The notes under the pieces were generated by a model, which was not told the DNA's origin, ran no database searches, and worked only from the letters and a program-made list of their open reading frames with translations. Of a stretch of 64,000 nucleotides of DNA, positions 36,863-45,187 are shown one piece after another. Source of the DNA: DATAOG01 sp963757395. GTDB lineage: Bacteria > Pseudomonadota > Alphaproteobacteria > Geminicoccales > Geminicoccaceae. Location of the stretch: contig CAVWRK010000016.1 in the NCBI GenBank assembly GCA_963757395.1, forward strand, positions 186,001 through 250,000, given 5' to 3'. The position numbers and the translations under genes were made by a program. Every line of letters starts with the position of its first letter. Within the stretch, counting starts at the first letter, position 1.

Positions 36863-37745
36863 CTACATCTTGCCCTTCCAGGGCACCAGCGCCTGCTCGA
36901 TCCAGCGCATCAGCAGGTCGAACAGGTAGGCGAGCACGCCGATCACCACGATGCCCATGATCACGACGTCTGAGCGCAGGAACTCGGACGCGTTCCAGAC
37001 CATCTGGCCGAGCCCCGCGCGCGCGGCGACGATCTCGGCGGCGACCAGCGTCGTCCAGCCGAAGCCGATGCCGATCCGCATGCCGGTCAGGATCTCGGGC
37101 AGCGCTGCCGGCAGGATCACGTGAAAAATCACCTGCAGGCGCGAGGCGCCGAGCGAATAGGCGGCGTGGATCTGCTCGATCGCGACCGAGCGCACCCCCG
37201 CGCGCGCGTTGAGGGCGAGCGGCGCGAACACCGCGAGGTAGATCAGGATGATCTTGGCGAGATCGCCGATCCCGAACCAGATCACGATCAGCGGCAGATA
37301 GGCGAGCGGCGGGATCGGCCGGTAGAACTCGATCGGCGGGTCGAAGACGCCGCGGGCGCCCCGGCTGACCCCCATCGCGATGCCGACCGGGATCGCGGTC
37401 AGGCAGGCGAGGAAGAAGGCCGCGAACACCCGATACAGGCTCCAGAGCGTGTGCTCGAGCAGCGTGGCGCCGCCGAAGCCTTCGGTCGCGACGTCCCGGA
37501 ACTGTGTGAGCACCGCCGCAGGCGACGGTAGGAACAGGGGCTTGATCCAGCCCTTGCGGGTGACGAACCACCAGAGCAGGAGCAGCGCCAGCACCGTGAC
37601 CACGCTGATCGCCACGCTCGTCCCCTGGCCAGGCTGGCCGTAGGCCTCGCCGGGCTTGGCGGGCGGCGCCTTGAACAGCTCGGCCAGGCGCGCCGAGAGA
37701 CGCGGACCGGGCCGGGGTCATCTGCTCGCGCTCGGAGGTGGCCAC
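36863..37745 (-). CDS. tauC: Taurine/sulfonate ABC transporter permease TauC (frameshifted)
   Basis: An inner-membrane permease of about 293 residues. It begins at GTG 37745 (MATSEREQMTPARSAS); one extra G near 37692 shifts to ARLAELFKAPPAKPGEAYGQ. The remainder is intact: AISVVTVLALLLLWWFVTRK, the EAA-type loop EQIHAAYSLGASRLQVIFHV and ILPAALPEILTGMRIGIGFG. The TauC/SsuC family typically has six helices. It forms one operon with tauA and tauB. Confidence 0.9.
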
Positions 37746-37754
37746 GGGGGCGCC

Positions 37755-38528
37755 TCAGGCGGCCTTGCCGTGGATGATGTTGAGTGCCTGCTCGCGCATC
37801 GCGATGAAGTCGGGGTCGGACTTGATCTGGCGGGCGTTGCGGCTTTTGAAGAAGCGCTGGCAGAAGTCGAGCTCGAAGCGGTGCGTGATCCGGCCTGGGC
37901 GCGGCGACATCATGACCAGCCGGGTCGCCATGAACAAAGCCTCCTCGACGCCATGGGTGATGAAAAAGACCATCTTGCCGGTCGCCCGCCAGACGTCGAG
38001 GATCAGCTCCTGCATGGTCTCGCGGGTCAGGCTGTCGAGCGCGCCGAGCGGCTCGTCCATCAGCAGCATGGCGGGATCGCTGGTCAGCGCGCGCGCAAGG
38101 CCGACCCGCTGCTGCATGCCGCCCGAGAGCTCGTACACCGGCGCCTCGGCGAACGCCTCGAGGCCGACCAGACGGATGTTGCCAAGAGCCACCTCGCGCC
38201 GTTCGGCCCTGGCCATGCCCTGCAGCTTGAGGCCGAACTCGACGTTCTCGCGCACGTTCAGCCAGGGCATCAGGGCGTGCTTTTGAAAGACGACGCCGCG
38301 ATCGGCGCCCGGACCGATCACCGGACGGCCGTTCAGGGTGACGCTCCCCAAGGTCGGCTGCAAGAAGCCCGCGAGCACGTTGAGCAACGTGGTCTTGCCG
38401 CAGCCCGACTCGCCGAGCGCCACGACGAAGTCGCCGGGCTCGATCAGCAGGTCGACGCTCGAGAGCGCCTCGACCGCCTCGCCGTGGCGCGCCGGATAGA
38501 CGACCGACAGGTCCTTGACCTCGAGCAT
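37755..38528 (-). CDS. tauB: Taurine/sulfonate ABC transporter ATP-binding protein TauB
   Basis: A 257-residue ABC ATPase: Walker A GESGCGKTT, Q-loop FQKHALMPWLNV, signature ELSGGMQQRVGLA and Walker B MLLMDEPLGALD. The C-terminus RITHRFELDFCQRF is typical of TauB rather than SsuB. It lies between tauA and tauC. Confidence 0.94.
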   Translation of the reverse strand: MLEVKDLSVVYPARHGEAVEALSSVDLLIEPGDFVVALGESGCGKTTLLNVLAGFLQPTLGSVTLNGRPVIGPGADRGVVFQKHALMPWLNVRENVEFGLKLQGMARAERREVALGNIRLVGLEAFAEAPVYELSGGMQQRVGLARALTSDPAMLLMDEPLGALDSLTRETMQELILDVWRATGKMVFFITHGVEEALFMATRLVMMSPRPGRITHRFELDFCQRFFKSRNARQIKSDPDFIAMREQALNIIHGKAA

Positions 38529-38618
38529 GTCGCGATCAGCATCGCCAGGTCGGAATTGTCATCGTCGCAGCGCCTTTGCGGGCGCCGGACCACCGGCCCG
38601 GCGCCCCGCCTGGGCGGG

Positions 38619-39632
38619 CTACTGCAGCTTCATCGCGGCCTCGACATACTGCGGCGTGACGAAGCCGGTATAGTCGGGCAGCACGTCCGGGATCTTCTTC
38701 TGCTCCTTGAGGAACTCGGAGGTGTAGATCAGCGCCTTGGTCGCACCACCGTCGGCGCCGCAGCCGAGCCAGGCGCAGGACGCCTGCTTCTCCATGTCCG
38801 GGAAGTTGTAGAGGGCGAGCACGCCCGGCACGTCCTCGGCGGTGCCGCCGACCACGCCGACGATCTTCTTGACCGGCTCGGAATCGGCGGTCCAGGCATC
38901 CTTGTGATCGCGATAGTCGGCATCGGCATCGGCGATCGTTTTGATGAACTTGGCGAGCCCGTCGGCGTGCGACTTGGCCCAGGTCTTGTTGACCACGAGG
39001 CCATCGAAGGTCGGCTTGCCGAGCTTGCTGAGCTCGCCCGAGGTGATCACGACGTGGCCGGTCTTCTTGATCGCGCCGAGCGCCGGGTCCCAGACGAAGG
39101 CGGCGTCGATGTCGCCGCGCTCCCAGGCGGCGGCGATCTGCGGCGGCTGCATGTTCAAGATGTCGACCTCGCCCGCCGGCACGCCGGCATGCTCGAGCGC
39201 GAACAGCAGATGGAAATGGCTGGTCGAGACGAACGGTACCGCGACCTTCTTGCCCTTGAGGTCCTCGACCTTCTCGATGCCGGAGCCTTCGCGCGCGATC
39301 AGCGCCTCGGCCGAGGCGATGTCCTCGACGATCCAGACCAGCTGGATGTCGAGGCCCTGGCTGGCGCCGGCCGCGATCGGGCTGGAGCCGGCGAGCGCGA
39401 TCTGGACGTCGCCGGACGCCATGGCGGCGATCACCTTGGCGCCGGAATCGAACTGGCGGTACTGGACGTCCCAGCCGGTCGTCTTCGAGAAGGTGTTGTC
39501 GGCGATCGGCACCTTCCAGGGATTGTAGATCAGCTGATAGCCGACGGTGACGGTCTCGGCGGCAGCGCCGCCGCTGACGAGCGCGCCGAGCCCGAGCCCG
39601 GCCGCCGCCCCGCAAAGCTGCTTCCAGTTCAT
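38619..39632 (-). CDS. tauA: Taurine ABC transporter substrate-binding protein TauA
   Basis: A 337-residue periplasmic protein. The signal peptide MNWKQLCGAAAGLGLGALVS is cleaved after GGAAAE, and the mature start is TVTVGYQLIYNPWKVPIADN. TauA-like features are GWDVQYRQFDSGAKVIAAMA, SGDVQIALAGSSPIAAGAS and AFVWDPALGAIKKTG. The start at 39632 has a GGAGG box. It is the first gene of tauABC. Confidence 0.94.
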   Translation of the reverse strand: MNWKQLCGAAAGLGLGALVSGGAAAETVTVGYQLIYNPWKVPIADNTFSKTTGWDVQYRQFDSGAKVIAAMASGDVQIALAGSSPIAAGASQGLDIQLVWIVEDIASAEALIAREGSGIEKVEDLKGKKVAVPFVSTSHFHLLFALEHAGVPAGEVDILNMQPPQIAAAWERGDIDAAFVWDPALGAIKKTGHVVITSGELSKLGKPTFDGLVVNKTWAKSHADGLAKFIKTIADADADYRDHKDAWTADSEPVKKIVGVVGGTAEDVPGVLALYNFPDMEKQASCAWLGCGADGGATKALIYTSEFLKEQKKIPDVLPDYTGFVTPQYVEAAMKLQ

Positions 39633-39840
39633 CAGACGCCTCCTCCATGATTGGGCCGGTGGGTTGCCGGGCCATACCAAGGGCCCGGGCGGGCCGGCAG
39701 GTCAGATCATGATGGCGGTGACGGCAGCAGCGGTCCAGCCTTAATGGCCCGCCACCTCGGGCGACCGTCGCCCGACGGCGACATCGTCGTGATTCTCTTT
39801 AGCGAAGGCGCCCAGCGCGCCGTCCGGAGCGGAGCAGCGC

Positions 39841-41109
39841 TCAGCTGGCGCGGTCGTCCCGGGCGCTCTTGGCGTAAACGTAGACCGGCTTGGCGCTGGC
39901 GCCTGCGACCTCCTTGTTGATCACGACCTCCTCGACCCCGTGCAAGGACGGCAGCTCGAACATCGTCTCGAGCAGGATCGTCTCCATGATCGAGCGCAGG
40001 CCGCGCGCTCCGGTCTTCCTCAAGATCGCCTTCTTGGCGATCGCCTTCAGCGCGTCCTCGGTCAAGGTCAGGCGCACGTCCTCCATCTCGAACAGCTTCT
40101 GGTACTGCTTGACCAGCGCGTTCTTCGGCTCGACCAGGATCTGCACCAGCGCCTTCTCGTCCAGATCGGTCAAGGTCGCGACCACCGGCAGCCGGCCCAC
40201 GAACTCCGGAATCAGCCCGAACTTGAGCAGATCGTCCGGCTCAACCTCGCCCAGAAGCTCCCCGGTCTTCCGCTCGTCCGGACCCTGAACCTCGGCGCCA
40301 AAGCCCATCGAGCGCGAGCGCCCGCGCGCCCCGATGATCCGCTCCAGGCCGTTGAAAGCACCACCGCAGATGAACAGGATGTTGGTCGTGTCGACCTGCA
40401 AAAACTCCTGCTGCGGATGCTTTCTGCCCCCTTGCGGCGGCACGCTCGCGATCGTGCCCTCGACGATCTTCAAGAGCGCCTGCTGCACCCCTTCGCCCGA
40501 GACGTCCCGGGTGATCGAGGGATTTTCCGATTTGCGCGAGATCTTGTCGACCTCGTCGATGTAGACGATCCCGCGCTGCGCCCGCTCGACGTTGTAGTCG
40601 GCCGCCTGCAGCAGCTTCAGGATGATGTTCTCGACGTCCTCGCCAACGTAGCCCGCCTCGGTCAGCGTGGTCGCATCCGCCATCGTGAACGGCACGTCCA
40701 GCGTCCGCGCCAGCGTCTGCGCCAGCAGCGTCTTGCCGCAGCCGGTCGGCCCGATCAAGAGGATGTTCGACTTCGCGAGCTCGACCTCGCCGCCCTTGGA
40801 CCCGTGCGCCAGCCGCTTGTAGTGGTTGTGCACCGCCACGCTCAGCACCCGCTTGGCCTGCTCCTGACCGACCACGTAGTCGTCCAGAACCCCCTTGATC
40901 TCCATCGGCGACATCACGGCCGGGCCGGACGCCTTGCGGGTCTTGCGGTCTTCCTCCTTGATGATGTCGGCGCAAAGCTCGACGCATTCGTTGCAAATGA
41001 ACACGTTCGGGCCAGCGATCAGCTTGCGCACCTCATGCTGGCTCTTGCCGCAGAACGAGCAATAGAGCGTCGATTTCGCGCCGCCATCGCTGGATTCAAT
41101 CATCGGCAC
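39841..41109 (-). CDS. clpX: ATP-dependent protease ATP-binding subunit ClpX
   Basis: A 422-residue AAA+ unfoldase. The N-terminal C4 zinc domain is CSFCGKSQHEV...FICNECVELC, Walker A is GPTGCGKT, the pore loop is TEAGYVGEDVE, Walker B is GIVYIDEVDK, and sensor/arginine-finger regions include LIPEFVGRLPVV. It is full length and intact. Unusually, clpP and lon are not adjacent: the gene sits between tauA and a permease. An upstream 37-bp tandem duplication lies in its 5' region. Confidence 0.97.
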   Translation of the reverse strand: MPMIESSDGGAKSTLYCSFCGKSQHEVRKLIAGPNVFICNECVELCADIIKEEDRKTRKASGPAVMSPMEIKGVLDDYVVGQEQAKRVLSVAVHNHYKRLAHGSKGGEVELAKSNILLIGPTGCGKTLLAQTLARTLDVPFTMADATTLTEAGYVGEDVENIILKLLQAADYNVERAQRGIVYIDEVDKISRKSENPSITRDVSGEGVQQALLKIVEGTIASVPPQGGRKHPQQEFLQVDTTNILFICGGAFNGLERIIGARGRSRSMGFGAEVQGPDERKTGELLGEVEPDDLLKFGLIPEFVGRLPVVATLTDLDEKALVQILVEPKNALVKQYQKLFEMEDVRLTLTEDALKAIAKKAILRKTGARGLRSIMETILLETMFELPSLHGVEEVVINKEVAGASAKPVYVYAKSARDDRAS

Positions 41110-41241
41110 TCCGCTTCGCTTCGACAGCGCGGGCCGCCTGGCGTCGACGGCGCGGCCCGTCTGGGACGCATCTGGCGCATCTCAAGAACTACCAAACACG
41201 CCCGGCTCGACCGGGTCAAGTCCGGGGACTCGCCCTCACAT

Positions 41242-41315
41242 ATAAAGACCTGGTTGAGGATTGCCAGCAGCGTGACGCATAAAGACCTGGTTGAGGATTG
41301 CCAGCAGCGTGACGC
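41242..41315. repeat. Tandem duplication, two copies of a 37-bp unit
   Basis: Two exact back-to-back copies of a 37-bp sequence (41242-41278 and 41279-41315), each starting ATAAAGACCTGGTTGAGGAT. They lie 133 nt upstream of clpX, within the 438-nt gap to the divergent permease, in which I see no other gene. There are no spacers, so this is not CRISPR. The copies may duplicate a promoter or regulator site. Confidence 0.9.
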
Positions 41316-41547
41316 GCTTATGATCGAGCCCGACCGGCGATCGATGCTCGGGCGCTCGAGCGGCCGAATGCACCCCGGCAAGCCGGCCATGCCGGGTGCC
41401 TCGGCGAGGCAGGTTGCGATCGCGCCCGGCCCCCCGGGGCGGAGCCGAGGTCCGGAACTGCCGTCGGCCGGCATCGCAGGCACGAATATTGCTTTCGGTC
41501 GACTGAGGCCCGGCGGCTGAGGTCGGGCGGGGTCGGGGGCAAGAACC

Positions 41548-43134
41548 ATGAATCAGGGTGCTGCGGGCGCGGCCCGGCTGTGGGTCCCGGGCGACTGGAA
41601 CGCGTTCTTCGGGCTGTTCACCAACGTCCTGCTCAACGTCATCGTGCTGACCGGGCTGGCACTCGGGGTCGTCCATGTGCCCGACGACGTGGTGTTCGGG
41701 CGGATTCTGCCGGCGCTCGGCATCGCGCTGCCGATCGGCAACCTGTACTACGCCTACCTCGCCTGGCGCCTCGCCCAGCGCGAAGGGCGGGGCACCGTCA
41801 CGGCGATGCCCTACGGGCCGAGCGTGCCGCACATGTTCATCGTGGTCTTCCTGATCATGCTGCCGATCTACCTCAAGACCAACGACCCGATCCTCGCCTG
41901 GCAGGCGGGCCTCGCCTGGGCCTTCATCATCGGCGTGATCGTGCTCTTGGGCGTGTTCGTCGGCCCCACCATCCGCAAGTACACGCCGCGCGCCGCCATG
42001 CTCGGCACGCTCGCCGGCATCTCGATCGCCTTCATCTCGATGCGGCCGGTGTTCCAGATGTGGGAGGTGCCCTGGGTCGCCTTCGTGGCACTCGGCATCA
42101 TCCTGATCAGCTGGACCGCCAACGTCCGCCTGCCGGGCGGTCTGCCGGGCGGGCTGGCGGCGGTGATCGTCGGCACGGTGCTCGCCTGGGTCGCCGTGCT
42201 GCTCGGCTGGTCCGGGGTCATGGAGCCCTCGGCGGTCGGCCAGTCGCTCAGCCAGTTCGGGCTGCGCCTGCCGATGCTCTCGACCGACGTCCTGACCGGC
42301 CTCGGCGACATCTGGCCGCTGCTCGCGACCGCGATCCCGCTCGGCGTCTACAACTTCACCGAGGGTATGAACAACGTCGAGAGCGCGGCCGCCGCCGGCG
42401 ACAACTACAACCTCCGCCACATCCTGGCGGCCGACGGCATCGGCGCGATCGCCGGCTCCCTGCTCGGCAGCCCGTTCCCGCCCGCGGTCTACATCGGCCA
42501 TCCCGGCTGGAAGGCGGTCGGCGGCCGGATCGGCTACTCGTTGGCGACCGGGATCGTGATCGCGGCGGTCTCGTTCCTCGGCCTGACCGCTCTCCTGCTG
42601 GCGATCATCCCGCTGGTCGCGATCCTGCCGATCCTGTTGTTCATCGGCCTCGTGATCGGCGCCCAGGCGTTCCAGGCGACGCCGTCCCGGCACGCGCCGG
42701 CGGTGGTGCTGGCGATCGTGCCCAACATCGCGGCCTGGGGCCAGACCCAGGTCGACGGCGCGCTCAACGCCGCCGGCACCTCGGCGGGCGCGCTCGGCTT
42801 CGATAAGCTCATGGGCACCGGCGTCGTCTATCATGGCATGGAGCTGGTCGGCGGTGGGGCGGTGCTCGCCGGCCTGATCCTCGGCGCGGTCGCCGCCTTC
42901 ATCATCGACCGGCAGTTTCGCTGGGCGGGCATCTATGCGCTGGCCGGCGCGGTTCTTGCCTTTTTCGGCTTCATCCACGGGGTCCAGCTCCAGTTCGCCG
43001 CCTCGCCGCTGGTCGCTCTCGGCTATCTGTTCCTGGCCGCGATCTGTCTGATCGTGGCGTGGCGCGAGGAGCCGGCGTCCGAACGGTTCAGCTGGGCGCC
43101 GCCGCCGAGTGGGGAGGAGGTGCCTGCCGAATAG
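41548..43134 (+). CDS. NCS2-type (xanthine/uracil family) permease
   Basis: A 528-residue membrane protein with about 12-14 helices (FFGLFTNVLLNVIVLTGLAL, AFIIGVIVLLGVFVGPTIRK, IIPLVAILPILLFIGLVIGA) and the family's Glu-containing helix LGVYNFTEGMNNVESAAAAG. It resembles the AzgA/NCS2 nucleobase carriers. As the first gene of the ureide-type cluster it probably imports the substrate, likely a purine or pyrimidine derivative or ureide. Confidence 0.88.
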   Translation: MNQGAAGAARLWVPGDWNAFFGLFTNVLLNVIVLTGLALGVVHVPDDVVFGRILPALGIALPIGNLYYAYLAWRLAQREGRGTVTAMPYGPSVPHMFIVVFLIMLPIYLKTNDPILAWQAGLAWAFIIGVIVLLGVFVGPTIRKYTPRAAMLGTLAGISIAFISMRPVFQMWEVPWVAFVALGIILISWTANVRLPGGLPGGLAAVIVGTVLAWVAVLLGWSGVMEPSAVGQSLSQFGLRLPMLSTDVLTGLGDIWPLLATAIPLGVYNFTEGMNNVESAAAAGDNYNLRHILAADGIGAIAGSLLGSPFPPAVYIGHPGWKAVGGRIGYSLATGIVIAAVSFLGLTALLLAIIPLVAILPILLFIGLVIGAQAFQATPSRHAPAVVLAIVPNIAAWGQTQVDGALNAAGTSAGALGFDKLMGTGVVYHGMELVGGGAVLAGLILGAVAAFIIDRQFRWAGIYALAGAVLAFFGFIHGVQLQFAASPLVALGYLFLAAICLIVAWREEPASERFSWAPPPSGEEVPAE

Positions 43135-43175
43135 GCAGCCGCACAATGGCTGGGCAGATCGATGGAGCCGGAGCC

Positions 43176-43562
43176 ATGGCGTTCGAGCTGTTCGTCAACG
43201 GCACGCTGATGCGCGGCCTTGCTTTGCACGCCAATCTCGAAGGGGCGGAGTTTCTCGGCGAAGCGTGGACGATGCCGGCCTACCGGCTGTACTCGATCGA
43301 CGATCGCCATCCGGGCATGTTCGAGGTCGCAGACGGCGGGGTCGCGGTCAGGGGTGAGGTCTATCTGGTGCCTGACGAGGTCTGGCAGCGGGTCGAGGCG
43401 GGCGAGCCGGCGAACCTCTATCGCGGGCCGGTGCGGCTCGCCGACGGCCGCACCGTCCAGGGCATCCTCTATCCGCAGGCACTGGCCGAGGACGGTCATC
43501 CCGACATCTCGGAGTTCGCCGACTGGCGCGCCTACATGGCGTCCAGGCAGCCCGCCCGATAG
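43176..43562 (+). CDS. Stand-alone allophanate hydrolase C-terminal-like (GGCT-fold) protein
   Basis: A 128-residue protein MAFELFVNGTLMRGLALHAN...LEGAEFLGEAWTMPAYRLYS... with the gamma-glutamylcyclotransferase-like fold seen in the C-terminal domain of AtzF/allophanate hydrolase. In AtzF that domain decarboxylates N-carboxyurea after the amidase domain acts. Here it is separate and no amidase domain is encoded. The neighbouring cysteine hydrolase is biuret-hydrolase-like, which produces allophanate, so the pairing is meaningful. Exact reaction inferred only. Confidence 0.78.
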   Translation: MAFELFVNGTLMRGLALHANLEGAEFLGEAWTMPAYRLYSIDDRHPGMFEVADGGVAVRGEVYLVPDEVWQRVEAGEPANLYRGPVRLADGRTVQGILYPQALAEDGHPDISEFADWRAYMASRQPAR

Positions 43563-43584
43563 CCGCATCCTTGGGGACGACACC

Positions 43585-44316
43585 ATGGCGACCATGCAGT
43601 TCGAGGCGGAACCCTATGCGCTGGCGTTCGAGCCGGCATCGACGGCGCTCCTGATCATCGACATGCAGCGCGATTTCGTCGAGCCGGGCGGCTTCGGCGA
43701 GCTGCTCGGCAACGACGTCTCGCTGCTACGCTCGACCATCCAGCCGATCGGCCGCGTGCTCGAGGCGGCAAGGCGGGCGGGGCTCGCCGTGATCCATACG
43801 CGCGAGGGTCACCGCCCGGACCTCAGCGACGCGCCGCCCGCAAAGCTCAGGCGCGGCGGGCTCGAGGTCGGCATCGGCGACCCGGGGCCGATGGGCCGGA
43901 TCCTGGTGCGCGGCGAGTATGGTCACGACATCATCCCCGAGCTCTATCCGATCGCCCGCGAGCCGGTGATCGACAAGCCGGGCAAGGGCTCGTTCTATGA
44001 CACCGATCTGGACCTGATTTTGCAGAATCGCGGCATCAGGACCCTGATCGTGTGCGGCGTCACGACCGAGGTCTGCGTCCACACCACGGTCCGCGAAGCC
44101 AACGACCGCGGCTACGAGTGCTTGGTGCTCGCCGACTGCGTCGGCTCCTATTTCCCCGAGTTCCAGCGGGTCGCGCTCGAGATGATCAAGGCCCAGGGCG
44201 GCATCTTCGGCTGGGTCGCGGATTCCGCAGCCGCCCTTCGCGCGTTGAACCAGATTGCCCCAGCAGGCGGTCCGGTGGTATCCGAGGCAGGGATGGTCGC
44301 GGCCTCTGACGATTGA
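43585..44316 (+). CDS. Isochorismatase-fold cysteine hydrolase, biuret-amidohydrolase-like
   Basis: A 243-residue cysteine hydrolase. The catalytic triad is Asp in LLIIDMQRDF, Lys in VIDKPGKGSFYDTDLD and Cys in VCGVTTEVCVHTTV. The run HTREGHRPDLSD...IGDPGPMGRILVRGE...DIIPELYPI strongly resembles biuret hydrolase BiuH and related ureido hydrolases. It probably releases ammonia from a biuret- or ureido-type substrate. It sits 22 nt after the GGCT-like gene and 4 nt before allH. Confidence 0.88.
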   Translation: MATMQFEAEPYALAFEPASTALLIIDMQRDFVEPGGFGELLGNDVSLLRSTIQPIGRVLEAARRAGLAVIHTREGHRPDLSDAPPAKLRRGGLEVGIGDPGPMGRILVRGEYGHDIIPELYPIAREPVIDKPGKGSFYDTDLDLILQNRGIRTLIVCGVTTEVCVHTTVREANDRGYECLVLADCVGSYFPEFQRVALEMIKAQGGIFGWVADSAAALRALNQIAPAGGPVVSEAGMVAASDD

Positions 44317-44320
44317 GCGT

Positions 44321-45187
44321 ATGCGTCTTCAGGCGATCTCTGCCGGTACCGGGGTTCCGAGCGACCGCTTCACAGGGGTCGTGCACAGCGTCTTTCGGCG
44401 CGCCTGCAACATCCGCACCGACGACCGCGGGCTGCTCGCGCTGCTGGCGCCCGAGCTCGGCAACGTGCCGCACGGGATCCGCGTCGAGGCACCCGTCGGC
44501 CTCGCCTTCGCCGACCATGTCCGGGTCGGGCAGCGGGTCGGCTGCCGTGCGGCCGTGCTCCGGATCGCCGACAGCGAGCTCGCGGTCGATCTGAGCACGG
44601 CGCTGATCTGGCGAAGCGAGCTCGCGGGCTTGCGCGTCGATCTCAGCCGGCCGGCGGTCGCCAGCGCCTGGCAGGTCGCTTGGCGGGCATCCCAACGTCG
44701 TCGGCACAGCGATCACGACCCGCTGTCGGGTACGATCTGCGGCCGCGGCATGGTGCTCGCAGACGCGAGCCGGGCGCTCGACCCCGAGCGGGCGGCCGCC
44801 GCGGTTCGTGCGTTGATCGGCTGCGGCCCCGGCTTGACGCCCGCGGGCGACGACCTGATCGTGGGTCTGCTCGCCGGCCTCTTTGCGGGCCTCGGCGACG
44901 ATCCGGCCAAGCGCCGTTTTCTTCACCATCTGGGTGCCGCCGTCAGCGCGCTGGCCGCAGGCACGGGCGAGATCAGCCGCAGCTATCTGCGGCACGCGAC
45001 CCTGGGTAGCATCGCCGAGCCGCTCGCCAGGCTCGCCGGCGCGATCGCGGCCGGCCGGCCTGCTGCCGAGGTCGAGCTGGCTGCGGACCAGGCACTCGAG
45101 GTCGGCCATACCTCGGGCGGCGATGGCGTCTTCGGGCTCCTGCTCGGTCTCGAGTCCTGGAGCCACTGCGAGCCTGGCCATGGCTAG
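44321..45187 (+). CDS. allH: DUF2877 protein, AllH-like subunit of oxamate carbamoyltransferase
   Basis: A 288-residue DUF2877 protein with the family motif ALIGCGPGLTPAGDDLIVGL. In E. coli-type allantoin catabolism, AllF (FdrA), AllG (YlbE) and AllH (YlbF) form an oxamate carbamoyltransferase that yields carbamoyl phosphate from oxalurate. All three subunits are present here in the order H-F-G, followed by carbamate kinase. The 3' end overlaps allF by 8 nt. The real carbamoyl donor in this organism may differ. Confidence 0.85.
   Translation: MRLQAISAGTGVPSDRFTGVVHSVFRRACNIRTDDRGLLALLAPELGNVPHGIRVEAPVGLAFADHVRVGQRVGCRAAVLRIADSELAVDLSTALIWRSELAGLRVDLSRPAVASAWQVAWRASQRRRHSDHDPLSGTICGRGMVLADASRALDPERAAAAVRALIGCGPGLTPAGDDLIVGLLAGLFAGLGDDPAKRRFLHHLGAAVSALAAGTGEISRSYLRHATLGSIAEPLARLAGAIAAGRPAAEVELAADQALEVGHTSGGDGVFGLLLGLESWSHCEPGHG

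Noticed and set aside
41242..41315. Possible CRISPR array
   Set aside because: Two repeats are directly adjacent with no spacers, no cas genes are present, and the unit is a simple tandem duplication.
41236..43146. 636-codon minus-strand frame over the NCS2 permease
   Set aside because: Shadow of a membrane protein gene; the charged composition mirrors hydrophobic codons on the other strand.
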